NCBI GenBank assembly: GCA_002917075.1
Contig: NTMA01000015.1
Span: 434,001-498,000, forward strand
DNA length: 64,000 nucleotides
Source of the DNA: Hawksworthiomyces lignivorus
Taxonomy: Eukaryota; Ascomycota; Sordariomycetes; Ophiostomatales; Ophiostomataceae
Direction: 5' to 3'
Both the position numbers and the translations under genes were made by a program. Below are positions 1 through 11,754 of the stretch, piece after piece. Each line of letters starts with the position of its first letter. The first letter of the stretch is position 1. Under the pieces are notes generated by a model that searched no databases, was not told the origin of the DNA, and worked only from the letters and a program-made list of their open reading frames with translations.

Positions 1-1
1 G

Positions 2-406
2 AATATCATCATCGGCGGTCTCATCTTTCAACTCATTGCCTTTGTCATCTTCTGCATAACTGGCTTTGTGTTCAACATCCGGTATAGCAGATCTGTCAAG
101 GCCTCTCACAGCCGTATCCATTGGCAAGGCATCCTTACCATGCTATACATTACATCAATCCTCATAATTATCAGAAATGCCGTCCGAGCCGCCGAGTACG
201 CCCTGGGCACAAATGGCTATTTGCTCAGTTACGAGTGGCCTATCTACGTCTTGGACGGTGTACCAATGTTTATCACCATGGTCGCCTTTGCCTGGAAATA
301 CCCCAGTCAGCTACAAGGAGCCAAACATACCAAATCCGACGTTGAATTGAACGAGGGGGTGATTGAATTGGCACATACCGACGGAAGCACGGCCGAGCCA
401 ACATAA
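2..406 (+). CDS. RTA1-like membrane protein, 3' part only
   Basis: C-terminal part of an RTA1-like (lipid-translocating exporter family) protein; the 5' end lies outside the window. The frame is open from base 2 and ends with TAA at 404-406, giving 134 residues. Three hydrophobic segments are visible: one right at the start (GGLIFQLIAFVIF), one around ILIIIRNAVRAAEYA, and one around YVLDGVPMFITMVAFAW, followed by a polar tail. The R(N/S)xxRxAEYA signature in the middle segment is shared with the complete paralogue at 2072-3101, which lies just downstream on the same strand. Family members are seven-helix plasma-membrane proteins linked to sterol or azole stress and lipid movement. The exact substrate cannot be told from sequence. 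Confidence 0.85.
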   Translation, partial: NIIIGGLIFQLIAFVIFCITGFVFNIRYSRSVKASHSRIHWQGILTMLYITSILIIIRNAVRAAEYALGTNGYLLSYEWPIYVLDGVPMFITMVAFAWKYPSQLQGAKHTKSDVELNEGVIELAHTDGSTAEPT

Positions 407-2071
407 GACAACAGAAGAAAATATTCGCTCTAAAAGAACAGACGCCTGAGTAAGAACCCTAATACATCCAACAATTCCTACGAGCTGGAGGTTTGGATGG
501 AGACATGTATTCAAAGATACCCAGTCACTGGCGCTGAAGAAAAGAGTGTTAGATTATTTCAGATGTTCATAAATTTTGCTTCTGGCTGTTTAGGATCTTT
601 GCTTTCCTTGTTTTTATGGCGTGAAGGAGATCAGGCGGCAGCGTTTTCCATTAAGTGAATTAATTGTTAAAAAAAAAAAGGGGGGGGGGGGGGGGGGGTT
701 GTAATAATGAAGTCAAATAGGCACACAAAACGTACATGTTGACCAAGTGAAGAAGATATTTTCTTTTTCTAAATATGCTTGTGTTTTTGATAATTCAATA
801 CTACACATTTAAATCACCTACAAACTTTAGAGGCTCTCCAAATTTAACTAAAGACTGTTGATGCAGAGCAACCGTGTAGCTCAACCTACGGCATGGACCA
901 TAGAAATTAAAGGAAATTCACAAAAGCGATGATTGCGACAAAAGAACTAGAAAGCAATCAAATGATAAACCCCCCGAAAAGTTGTATATTTTGGAGCCAT
1001 CAAAGCTTGTCAATACGAGTTACCGCCAGTTAACATATGAGCCATTGGCCCTAGGTCATTAAGCTAGGGTTGTTAGTAACTTTTACATGATCGATTTGAG
1101 CGAAGGCATGCACTATCGCCATTTCAGGAATTGAGGAATATCGATGCAAAGAGATACAGAAATGTTGCAAGAATCTTTATGTCCTACTAAAATACATCAT
1201 CACTTGAGACAGACAGTAGCGCTGTCTGAAAAAGGATCTGTTGTTGCACTAGCACCAAAGCAGAGGCCCTCCCGATACGCGTATTCTTAAATTAGGTCCA
1301 GGTGTGGATCTTATCGACGGATCTTAAGTCGGCAACGATCTCGTTACGCGGAAAAGAATACTGACTTAGAACGCGGATTGGAATTCAAGTGTCAGACTAA
1401 CTCTGACGGGGCAAGATTCAACCGCATCCGCAACTCACAATTCTAGTTGATCGTCCGATGCTGCTCACTGTATGTTTGGTTGTGCTCTGGGCGTAGTGCC
1501 CAGCGCGTGAACGAAGGTTTCATTATGCGTTAGGCTCTCAGCCTCAGCTATGGCTTTACCAAACCAAACCAAAAATTAAAAAAATTAAAAAAATTAAAAA
1601 AAATACAAGGGAGTACAGTAAAAGGGTGGTGCTTTTACTTTCTTTTCTTTTTCAACTTCTTTCCTTCTTCTATTTTTGAGGGGCCTGTAAGGCTTCTTTC
1701 GAAGTGGATGTGGGAACCGAGACAACACAGCAACGTTCCAGACAATCTTACATTTGATGAACCCCTTTTCATTCTACTACTCTTTGTCGTGCTTTATTTA
1801 TTTATCTACTTCGAATCCTCCTATGTTTTGACTATGCGATCCATATAAAATGGCTGTCATACCATCGACACAGATGTATGTTACAACCTTGCTTTCTTTT
1901 TCATCTTTCCAAAATCTAACTCTTCTTTTATTTTTGCACTCATGACTTTCTAGAAGCTAACTTTCAATTTTCTGCAACTACAATATATTAGATTTCAGTT
2001 ATAATTTTAGAATCTCACGACACTAAGCTGACCAGGTTACGACGCTCACCTACCTTACCTCACTCTCGACA
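407..2071. other. Intergenic region between two RTA1-like genes
   Basis: No supportable gene. It holds an A11-G19 homopolymer junction at 669-698, an A-rich (aaaaatta)-type stretch around 1570-1605, and a T/C-rich stretch from about 1635 to 2000 that is probably the promoter and leader of the gene starting at 2072. Confidence 0.6.
669..698. repeat. Homopolymer junction A11-G19
   Basis: Eleven A followed by nineteen G with no interruption. Such a long G run is prone to slippage and to sequencing or assembly error, so its exact length should not be trusted. Confidence 0.9.
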
Positions 2072-3101
2072 ATGTCGTCACCATCGAACTCAACTGACTC
2101 TAGCCCCACGGAGGGATTTGTTCTTTACCACTACAACCCTGGCCGCGGCTCCGCCGCGGCTTTCGTCGCGTTGTTCACTATATGTGCCATCGCACATCTC
2201 TACAAGTTGGCCAGGCATAAGACGTGGTACTTTATTCCGTTCCTGATTGGATTGATATGTGCGTCTTCCTTGCCGAACAAGTTGCTGTTTTGTAGCTATG
2301 GGGCAACACTGACTATCCACATAGTTGAATTGCTTGGCTATGAGGGTAGAAATATCTCGGCAGGGCAGTCGCCAAACTGGACAACAGGTCCATACATCCT
2401 CCAGAGCTTGACGCTGCTTCTTGGGCCAACTTTGATGGCCGCATCCATTTATATGACGTTGGGACGTCTTATCCGCATGCTGCATGCCGACCAGCATTCA
2501 ATAATCCGAACTACTTGGTTAACGAAAGTCTTTGTACTGGGGGATGTGTTGTCTTTCCTGGCGCAGTCTGGAGGTGCGTGAAACGTGTCAGAAAGCGCAA
2601 TTAGGCTACGCAGAAGATAAATTCAGACAGAAACATGTTAACTTCTTCTCTGTAGGCGGTGGGATGCTAGCAACTGCCAAGACACAATCGAGCATAAATC
2701 TTGGAGGGAATATCATCACAGGTGGTCTTATCATCCAGATCCTCTTCTTCGGTTTTTTCATGGTCGTTACCTACACTTTTCACCGACGCATCTCCCATGA
2801 GCCTACGCCGACGTCGCTATCCACCCACGTTCCTTGGCAGCGCTTTCTCTACGTCCTCTACGCTGCGAGCATTTTCGTAATGATACGATCAGTTTTTCGC
2901 GTTGCTGAATATGCAGGCGGATTCTCCGGACCTCTTCAATCCAGTGAAGCGTATATCTATATTTTTGATGCAACATTGATGTTCCTGGTTGCGGTCTTGT
3001 TTATCATTTTCCACCCCAGCAGCGTCATAACACGAAAGGGCGATGGAGGTATCCCGCTTTTGGACAATACGAAAAACGACCCATATAGCTATAGAGTATA
3101 A
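2072..3101 (+). CDS. RTA1-like membrane protein
   Basis: RTA1-like seven-helix membrane protein of 315 residues encoded by two exons, 2072-2573 and 2656-3101. The 82-nt intron (GTGCGT...TGTAG) is placed so that the family motif reads through the junction as SFLAQSGGGGM; without it the frame stops at once. The ATG at 2072 is the first Met and lies after a pyrimidine-rich leader. Hydrophobic segments alternate along the whole length. The conserved D-x2-SFLxQ-GGG segment in the middle and the RSVFRVAEYA segment near the C-terminus are typical of the family. Fungal relatives include Rta1, Rsb1 and Rtm1, implicated in azole tolerance and sphingoid-base or lipid export (family knowledge). It is a tandem paralogue of the truncated gene at 2-406. 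Confidence 0.9.
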
Positions 3102-3708
3102 ATGGTTCACCTTGTCCCAAGAGCTAAGATGGTATTGTGCAACTAGCTTAAGATCGGCGCCTGGTTCAGATTACATTTTCGAGAGCTCTCTTTGTTTGTT
3201 ATAAGCGTGGTCGGTGAGAAGGTGGTGCTAGTCAATTATTATCAGTATTTGGTGTGCCCAGACGCAGGCGGAGGGAAAAGGAGACAAGAATTGGTTTTTC
3301 GCCAGGAGCGAAGTAGTCAATTGGTTAGATTTTGGTTTAAATTAGAGCGCGTTGCTGTCTCTTTCTGGAATGGCAACTATCCTATGTAAGTAAGGCGGCA
3401 TTGACATCTTAAACGTCATCATCACCAGCCACTGATCTTTGGCTTGTACTCATGACCACAAATCTTCTAGCATGTCTCTGTTAGCATCACGCCTTTTTAA
3501 GGTCTAGAATATGGATTGGTAATTTTCTATCTGGAAAATCTATATTAATAAAACTGTAAAACATAACAGCGACTCTTTAAGTAGAGGTACTGAATATAGA
3601 GTATATTGTATAGAAATACTCTAGTCCTTGACAGTTTAGAGAAATACTACCCTATCGTGTCTGCTTAGATGCAGGGGCCAGGCCATGGCGCCGGGCATCA
3701 TACATCAA
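3102..3708. other. Intergenic region, convergent 3' ends
   Basis: Lies between the RTA1-like gene and the esterase pseudogene, both ending here. AT-rich; a 65-codon ORF at 3192-3389 has no family signature and I do not accept it. Nothing else seen. Confidence 0.5.
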
Positions 3709-5012
3709 TCATCCGACACAGTATTGCACAGCCGCCTTGCGGACAGCATGCCCGGCCTCATCAATATCAGCCTCTCGCCCTTGGACTGTCAGTGGCTTGG
3801 GCATATATAGCAAAAGGCTCGTCTCCCAAATGAAATGGCAGCCATCGTCGACTCGGCTAGGGGAGCGACCGCACAGAACCTCGAACTCGAAAATGTGTAT
3901 GAGATAAGTGTCTGGCATGCAGTTGTAGTCGAGAGTGGCCTTGAACGACGCCCCGCTAACGCCACCGAGCTCGGACGTGTCGAGGATGGCGGCAGATAGG
4001 GAGCGCATGCACGCAATCGTGGTATAGTTCAACGAAGCCATGAAGGACACGCCGTACGCCTCGGCTACATCGTAGGTCTGGTAGCCTTCGACAAGGGTCG
4101 TGGCAGATGGATCGTGCGGGACGCGAACACCGCTCTGGATGATAGCGCCGACGATCTTTCCTTTCGTCAGAAAGCTGTTGAGAATATGGTACGTTGCGGC
4201 AGAGCCGGCAGACTGGCCCATGACGGTGATGTGGTCCGGATCGCCGCCGAAGGAGGCGATGTTGTCACGAACCCATTGCCGAGCAGCAAACTGGTCGAGC
4301 ATGCCCCAATTGCTGGAGCTGTTCAGCCCTATGCTGGCCAAGTTCTCCTGCGTCAGCTCTGGTGACACAAGCCAGCCCGTGGAGCCGGTTCGGTAGTTGT
4401 AATTTACAAAGACGACGCCAGCATCAGCCAAGCTGGCGCCGTCGAAGCGGGGGTCGGCGTTGGAGCCCCCAGCAGGATAGCTCCACACTTGTCGAATTGA
4501 GTGCGCTCCAGACGTTGACATTGAGACAGTCTTCACCGATGGTGGCGTAAGTCGTGCCTGATGACAGGCATGCCTGAACGTAGTTTTTGGCGCTGAATGT
4601 TGCATTCCACGGAGTGACAGCCTGGGGAGGGCGGAAGCGATTTTGACCAGAGGTATTGGCGGCAAAGGGGATGTCCTTCCTAAAATCGCGTTCAGTAAGC
4701 GCTGGTTCACCGAGAGATCAGGGACCGCGAGCGAGCCCCACGCGGAACTACGAGTCTCCAGCGTGATCCCGACTACTCTTTAAAAACCAGCCGAGTATTG
4801 GGGGCTATACGCTATCAAGTAGCGTCGACATACCAAACTGTAACATCTTTCCAGTTCGTCAAGTTCATATTAGCCGGGCTGCTATTGAACGCTGGGTAGC
4901 CTTGCACCGGGCCGTTGGGGGTCTGAATGACCCTATCATAAAGGGCCGCATGGGCTGCCAAGAGGAGTAGTGCCGAAGCTGAGGCAAGATGAATAATGCT
5001 GTGAGGCCACAT
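3709..5012 (-). pseudogene. Type-B carboxylesterase, broken and truncated
   Basis: Remnant of a secreted type-B carboxylesterase/lipase (alpha/beta hydrolase). Exon 1 (5012-4834) encodes a signal peptide (hydrophobic LASASALLLLAAHA) and the start of the mature enzyme. A 154-nt intron (4680-4833) joins it as VTVWKDIPFAA, the usual family sequence, and the text continues to EDCLNVNVWSA. Near 4485-4500 the frame breaks: the next block (WSYPAGGSNADPRFDG) is one frame away and several expected residues before it are missing. The nucleophile elbow GQSAGS and the GDPDHITVMG block follow in the new frame. The reading stops at 3709 after roughly 350 family residues, while the family has about 530-570, so the catalytic His region is absent. 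Frame break plus truncation point to a pseudogene; a sequencing error could explain the break but not the missing end. Confidence 0.75.
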
Positions 5013-5647
5013 TCTCCTTTCAGAAATTGTATGTGTTTGACTCTAAAAGAGTGGGGACGACGTTCTGGAGACAAAGAGAACACACCGAAAGAGCTTTGCA
5101 GAATTAAAAAGAACAAGTGAATGCAACCCGGCCCTGCAGAAATTTCTGCTCCGGGCGCCGAATCTCTATTTAGCAATGCCCTCTTTTATACTGCCTGTCA
5201 GTATTTATCCAGGCCCTAGAAAGCCCAAAGCTGACGACTTGGTTCTCCCTTTAGCGAACATATTCTGATCTGCTTTTCTGATGACGTGTTTATTGTGATG
5301 ACTCGGCCCCTGTGAGTTAAATAAATCAAGGCAAGGCTATCAACATGAATAAAGCCAGCGGCTGCCAAGTCACTGCAAAAGCCCTTAGGCAAATGAACCA
5401 GATATGCTAGAAGCCAATAGGAAACCAACCGCCTACCAAGTACCGGCGTAAAGATCTGCAGACTTAGAAGGCAGGGAGCCACCTGTCTCTTGGGAAGTTG
5501 GGAGCTGGGGTCACGTAAAGGCGTAGGTATACTACACCAGACGGCACACCCACTGCAAGTAACACCGAAAATCAACGACAGATCCAGGCACGCGTCATTC
5601 ATAAGCCCCTGTCAGTATACGATCAGCGGATTTTACAAATCTCATTG
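5013..5647. other. Intergenic region
   Basis: Region upstream of the esterase remnant and downstream of the membrane-protein gene. Short ORFs on both strands show no family signature. Nothing else seen. Confidence 0.5.
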
Positions 5648-7964
5648 TCACATTACCCCAGTAACACTACTCTCAACAGCCTTCTGACTATGCGTGTTCT
5701 GCCTGTGGCTTCTCCTCCGCGTTGCGATATTCGGTACCGTGATACCGGTGTCGCTCTTCTCGGTATTACTCTCCTCGGTGCTGCGATCCTCGGTACTACA
5801 ATCCGCGGTGCCGAAATCTTCATTGTAGTGTCGATCTACATCTTCGCTATGATTAACTGGTGCTTGCAACATGGGGTGCTTGGGGTTGGCAGTGTCTATG
5901 ACCGCTAAGAGGTCTCCCTTCTCGGTCACTGGGATCGATTCTGTGCCGTGAGACCACGTACCCACTCCCGTACCTTCATGGGCGAGTCTTTGCAACTGGA
6001 AGACGTCAGTGACAGACCATTCGAGTTTTGCGTAACGATGGCGTCCTGCGCGACCAGGGCAACATAATAGCATGGGGCCGCAGACAAACGAGAGCACGAT
6101 GATGAGACTGCCCCCGAAGAAAATGCATGCCAAGCCGAAGACGCTGACAGAGATAAACCCTTCCGCGACAATTTTCTGTGTGCCCGCGTTGTCAGTCTAG
6201 TGTTATATACCTTTGTAGAAAAACACAGAGATGCACACGCACCTGATTTGCGCACATTTCCTTTTCAGCCGTCGTATTTGGATACCAAACAAGGCTGGCC
6301 CACTTTGGGTCCTTGTATCCGACTATTGTTCGCACGACTTCTGCTTGCATATGAGCCATGGCCGTCGCATGCCAGTGTTGCACTTCTAGCTGCCACTGGT
6401 TGTCAGGTAAAGGGCCGAGAATCGGGCCACTCAGTTTGTTCCGGGCCATGAGAGCACGGGTGCCGAGTATCTGGAGAGGGCCTAGTGTGGTAACGCCGCG
6501 GGCCAAGACCGTCCGAAAGAGAAACTGAAACCGGTTTTTATCATCGTTGTCTTCGAGTTGATCGAGCAAATGATAATACAAATCATCCCGGCCTTCCAGT
6601 GGAGTGCATGTTTGCCGTCCGGCTACACCTGTCCAGCACCACTGCTCCAACTCTTTGCAACCCAGCGGCGACCCTGGGTCTTTTTGCCGATAAAACGTGG
6701 CATTGCCCCACGCACTAAAAAGAAGCTTATGTATCTCTGTGGTGTTGGTGGTTCCACCATACCAGCCATCGTCGGATGGGCTTGTAAATAGAAGACGGTC
6801 CGATGTTAAAAAGAAAATATAGATTGTGGAGTGTTCCGGTGTGAGCTCTGGAATGGGGATAAAGCTGGAAAGCTCCGGCCTCTGACTTCCGGTATGATAT
6901 CTGGAATAATGTAAACTGCGTTGCTATGTTAGTAGCCTATATAGTAGGTTTAAGCGAAGAAGTAGAGAGATATACCGAACGCTAAAGTCGTGTGCTGTAT
7001 CTGCGGCGTTATGAGTTAACTCTTCTATATCAGGATACATTTCGTTGGTATATTGTGTGGTATAATTCATAGTTGTGCTTAAGTTGACATTTACTAAAGA
7101 ACCATAGTAGTATGTAGTGTATGACTGGTTTGTAGTTTCATTATATGTTTGGAATTTGAATCCGTCCGTTTTTAGAGGCGCACAATGTACTGTTCTTCTA
7201 AGTTGAAGTCTTTGGTTGAAGGGTGAGTTACGACCGAGGTCAAAGTGAGTGTCTATAAACCCTGTATCTATTAATAAATTTCCAAATGGATTTTTGCAAA
7301 TCTTGGGGTCGAAGGGGCAGCTTGTATTGGTGTCTATCACCGCTGGAGCCAGTTGTTTCTTGATGTAGAGACCACAGTTCAGACTAGCGGAGCCAGATGT
7401 ATAACATTGACGAGCGTATGTTTCTGCATCTATCATGTTCTCGGCTACTAGCGGGCCTACTGTATCTCCGTAAGCACTCATATCGGTTGTATCGTGTACA
7501 CTTGAGCAATTCGTGCCCGACATTAACACTGCGCCGCTGGCGAGCGTAGCAGCGCGTGATGAAAAACCGCCGGCGAAGGTAAAGCCAAAAAGGCAAGCCC
7601 CAGCCAACCCGAGTAATGGCAGTAATCGAACCCATACTTCTTTTGCATTATCTTTCCAGGAGATTCCTATGTCTGCAAGTGTCCAAAAGGCCCCCTCGGG
7701 GTTAGGAGCGTTCCGTAAGAAAGTTTGGCGTTGACGATGAACCCCGTCGCTGGGCTTATCTTTTGAGTAAATGTAGTGAAGAACAAGGTACCCAAGTCTC
7801 CAGAAGCGTGTGCCAACCAAGGCGACGAAGAAGGCGACAAAGGCGATCAACAAGTTGCCATCTTGGCGACTAACGGTAACAGTAGCGCCAAATACACGTC
7901 CTCTTGACCAGTCAATCCAGCCTCCAAGATGGACAGCGTAAGCGTTCACCGAATTCGTTGCCAT
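5648..7964 (-). CDS. Large fungal membrane protein, unknown function
   Basis: Not recognised as a named family. Three exons (7964-6976, 6915-6243, 6175-5648) give 729 residues. Both introns (60 and 67 nt) have GT-AG ends, the first has a perfect TACTAAC branch point, and both are needed to keep the frame. The protein has two hydrophobic segments near the N-terminus (about residues 38-60 and 110-135). A long, probably non-cytosolic domain rich in Cys, Asn-x-Ser/Thr and aromatic residues follows. A strong transmembrane segment (GLACIFFGGSLIIVLSFVCG) near residue 575 precedes a polar, acidic tail. This layout is common among uncharacterised membrane proteins of filamentous ascomycetes. The tail carries a five-residue repeat. 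A second in-frame acceptor 15 nt downstream of the one chosen for intron 1 is possible. Confidence 0.7.
5746..5822 (-). repeat. 15-nt coding tandem repeat (E-D-x-S-T units)
   Basis: About five copies of a 15-nt unit within the last exon of the membrane-protein gene, read on the minus strand. They encode successive pentapeptides EDFGT, ADCST, EDRST, EESNT and EKSDT. The period keeps frame, so copy number could vary without breaking the protein. Confidence 0.75.
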
Positions 7965-8879
7965 TGTTTTGTCTGATCTATGTGCAGGTAGAATGAAAGA
8001 TCAACCGACGACTTATAGAATACTGTTTCTCTGTAGCCAGTGGTAGGAGCATCGTAATAAGAATCGTTTTGAGGCGATGATGAAGACCCCCATGAACTCA
8101 ATGTCAAGCAACGCTTGCCGTACCCCGTTCCTACGACAGCCAGTGCATTTTAGGTCGCAAGGCCTCAAAAGGCCCGTGTGCAATAAATCTCGGAAAAAGA
8201 CTAGGGATAAAGACATGGTCATTATCCAAGTATGATCGCCATATATAACGCCACAAATTACTGTATTGCAGCACGTCTCCCGTGCACCTGTTGGTGACGG
8301 GTAAATTGGATATATCAACTCGTAGACCAGGGTAAGCAATTCAAAGTTAATTCTCTAGATAGAAATAAAGTTGTATGTTTACCAACGACGTAGTTAAATA
8401 CGTAGATAAATAAATAAAAACAAGTATCATTCTAATTATATACTATTAAATTATTTTATTAATTATTTGTTACATAGTACTCTTTTAATAGAGGAAGACT
8501 CTGTTAAAGTGATCAATTTTATAAGAGTTTGCTTGGACTAAATTCGGGACCCCTTCCTCCTGCCCTTTATAGTATACAAATTTTACCGTCTGTTGAAGCG
8601 GTACACATGCCGGTGTGGCGCAGGCAGAGTCTGCCCTGTGCAGAGGTGCTCAGCGCCAGTGCAGAGGTGCTTGGCGCCAGTGCTGAGGGTGTGTAGCGCC
8701 TGTGCTTGACCCTCAAGATGAGCAGGGGGCAGAATGACAAGATTCGTGTTTTATAACATTTATTACCTTAGTCTGCGTTACCAATTTCTTCAGCTATTTG
8801 CATCCAAATTAATCAAATATAAACTCCAGTCATCCATAGATTGATACAACATGATCTGTATCAATACCGTCTCTCTTTC
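7965..8879. other. Intergenic region with AT-rich block and short repeat
   Basis: No supportable gene. From about 8340 to 8530 it is very AT-rich, as in repeat-induced-mutation relics (inference). A 21-nt tandem repeat sits at 8638-8700. The 3' end of the GMC oxidase is at 8880. Confidence 0.5.
8638..8700. repeat. 21-nt tandem repeat, three copies
   Basis: Two near-identical 21-nt units (starting gtgcagaggtgct) and a third diverged copy, each ending in a gcgcc core, lie end to end. No coding frame is associated. Confidence 0.75.
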
Positions 8880-10711
8880 TTACAGGCGGCTGCTGAAATA
8901 TGGAATATTCTTAGACTCATACAAGTCCTTGTGAGCATACTTGATAATGTCAGCTCCCTTCTCGCCGATCATGTAGACTGAGTTCTGGATACGGCAGTCG
9001 GGGATGACGGGAATGACAGAGGCGTCCGCAATCCGGAGGTTCTTCACACCGTGAACACGAAGCTTGCTGTCGACAACACCCTGGTGGATGTTCTGGGAGA
9101 GGCGAGCAGTGCCGCAAGGGTCTGGGAAGCGTGTTAGCTCATACTCTGCAAGATCTGGGGAGCAGGTGACTTACGGAAACCAGTTTGGCTGCGGTCGAGA
9201 ACAGCACGCTTCATCTGCGCATCGTCGTTGAGAGGCATCTTCCAAGGGTACTCGCCCACAATGATGTCTTTGAATCCGGCACCCGTGGTAAGCAGGTCGT
9301 ATGTCCAGCGGACACCTTCGCGCATGGCGAGGATGTCCAGATCGTTGCCGAAAAAGTTGAGGTTGATGTTGGGCTGGACAAGGGGGTCGGCGTTGTTCAG
9401 AGTGACCTGGCCCTCGGACAGAGGACGGAGCAGGTCCACAATGACGGTCATGTAGTTGCCCGACTCGGGGACAGGGTAATGCCACTGGAAAGCGGAGCTA
9501 AAGAGGCTGACAAAGTCCAGTTCGAAGTGGGGCTGGCCGGCAGGGCCGAAGGGGTCGAGACCGCCGTTGGCCGCCTTTGCGGCACGGTACTCGGCGTGCT
9601 TCTCGAGGCGCTCATCAATGCGGGGAAAGCCAACAAGCTCCAGGAAGCCAGAGCTGGCCGGGCCCTTCTTGTTCTGGGCGTACTGCGCGACAGCGCCGTC
9701 TCTCTTAGGGCCGGGGCGAAGGATGTAGTCGTCAAGCGCATAGCCGTCCTTGAGCTGCAGGACGAAGGGAACAATAGGATGGTCAAGGAGATGCTGGCCG
9801 ACGTGAGGGGACTCGATCTTCACCTGAATGCCATTGCTCTCAAGCTCAGCCTTGGGGCCGACACCGCTCAGCATCAGAAGCTTGGGCGTCTCATAGACAC
9901 CCTGAGAAAGAATAACTTCGCGCGTAGCATAGACACTAAGCTCGGCCTTGGTCTCCGGGTGGATAACTGTGACACCGCTGCAGACGTTGGTGACAGGATC
10001 GATGATCAGCTCCTTTGAGCGCACACCGTACAGGATGCTGATATTGGGCTTGTTCTTGAGATAGAGAAAGCTGCCCTGGCGCGAGCCGTCGTGGATGGTG
10101 TCGACGCAGTGAGTAAGGCCACGCATTTCACCCTCGTAGATATCTTCAGTCAGGCGTTCACCCTTGGAAATCCAGGCCTGGGTGAGGGCATCGCGGAAAC
10201 CTTTCAGCTCTGGAACAAGGTCGGCGTGGGCAATCTGAATGGGACCCCCAGTGCCAATCTTTTGGAGGTCGTTCGGGTACAGATTCTCTTCGTCATGGTA
10301 TGTGGCACACTTGCGGAGGTAGTCAACGCAGCCATCCCAAGTCCACTCTGAGCCGCCGAATTCCTCCCAGTCATCAAAGGTAGGCTTCGAGCCGGGGATC
10401 CAAGTGTAGTAATTGGCGCAAGAGCTGCCACCTAGAATCTTGCCACGCGTGTTTGGCTTCTCAATACGCTCGTAGTCGTCGCGCTTGATCATGGTTGATT
10501 TATATGCCCAATCATGCTTGCTACCACGGAGATTAAAGGCGTTTGACGGGGTGGTGATCTCGCTCAGCTGGTCAGGGTTGGGAGCACCGGCCTCGATGAC
10601 GAGGACGCGGACTTGAGGGTTCTCGGCGAGACGCCCAGCAATGGCATTGCCTGCAGTGCCACCGCCGACAACAATGAAGTGATAAGCATTACCGTTCGCA
10701 ACGAAAGCCAT
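8880..10711 (-). CDS. GMC oxidoreductase, peroxisomal (C-terminal SRL)
   Basis: FAD-dependent glucose-methanol-choline oxidoreductase of 592 residues: exons 10711-9175 and 9121-8880 with a 53-nt intron. The N-terminus carries the dinucleotide-binding motif VVGGGTAGNAIAGRL. GMC signature 1 (GKILGGSSCANYYTWIPG) is near residue 90 and signature 2 (YETPKLLMLSGVG) near 280. The intron must start at the GTAAGT after TTCC: this restores FHPCGTARL, the conserved His-x-x-GT block, while reading on gives a premature stop. The C-terminal block LRVHGVKNLRIADASV is intact and the protein ends in SSRL, a canonical type-1 peroxisomal signal. GMC oxidases pass electrons from an alcohol to FAD and usually to O2, making H2O2; the substrate is unknown. 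A catalase gene is transcribed away from the same 1-kb upstream region. Confidence 0.92.
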
Positions 10712-11754
10712 GATGTTTGTTGTAAAGGATTAAATATAAGGAGATTGAGTTGAGCTATTTAAGGTGTTCAAAGTGACTGGATTGTTGTGAATGATGATTA
10801 TGATATTAAGGGTTGATAATAAGGAGATTGCAGTTAAGATATTAGAAGTGTCTAAGATATTCAGAGTCTTCACAAAGTGTTTGAAGTGTTCAGGGTGTTC
10901 AAGATGTGCGAGGTGTTAGAGACAAGGTGTTGGAGGTGACAGGATTGTTGTTGTTGATGATGATGATGACAATAACGGCTCAGAGATGCGAAGAGCCTCG
11001 AGATATAAATAATATCTTGATGTTCGTGATGCCGCCATTTTCCACTGTCGAGTCCAATGCGAGCTTTCTCCGATTCTATTCATCATCTCGACGGGTTGTC
11101 GGAAGCAAAGAATATGAAACGCTGAGTAGTCTTTCCTCATTTGGACAAGTGTTGTCGTGTAAGCACAGCTATGGACAAAATGCCACTACAGATTCTGCAT
11201 ACCAGAATTTCGGACTAGATGCATCGTAATTGTGTAAGCGCGACGAAACGGTGTGTAAAGTGATGTCTCACACACCGAAGCCAAGGAGATTCCTCGGAGT
11301 AGTCGTTGTTCTATGATTCGTCCAATAGTTAATAGTGGAGTACAGTTCGGGCGCTTACTTAGCAACTCAGTTTTTTCCACTGTACGAAAATAGCTCGGAG
11401 AGCCAAGTGTCGGATTCATCTCGGCATCTTGCACTCCCAGAGCTACGGATCCGCACACTGCCCTTACAGCCTCGCAGCCCCACAGCTTCTACAGGTCTTG
11501 ACGCACTGCAGACAGCATTCTTTCCTAGAAGTGTTTGTCGGGGCTATTCCGGGATCCAAGCTTTCACTTAGATACACGTTGGTAATGATTGGCTGCAGAC
11601 TTCTGTTATATGTTGTACTTCAGCATGTATAAAATTCGCAGTCTGTGGCCTCTTAGCTGAAGATGTCTCTCGAAGGCATTTTCCATGAAGAAAGTAAGCA
11701 GTATTTTCTAAATCTCTACCATAGAAGCAAGGCCAACCAAAGAAACAAGAGAAA
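10712..11754. promoter_or_regulatory. Shared divergent promoter, GMC oxidase / catalase
   Basis: The roughly 1-kb region between the two start codons must carry both promoters. From about 10800 to 10960 it contains degenerate repeats of a gtgttcaag/gtgttngag type core. A short ORF at 11663 that could be spliced toward the catalase ATG would be out of frame with it, so it is probably 5' leader. No specific operator was recognised. Confidence 0.5.

Noticed and set aside
9160..9190. Loss of the catalytic-region His in the GMC oxidase
   Set aside because: It appears lost only if the intron is placed two bases off; splicing at TTCC/GTAAGT gives FHPCGT with the His intact.
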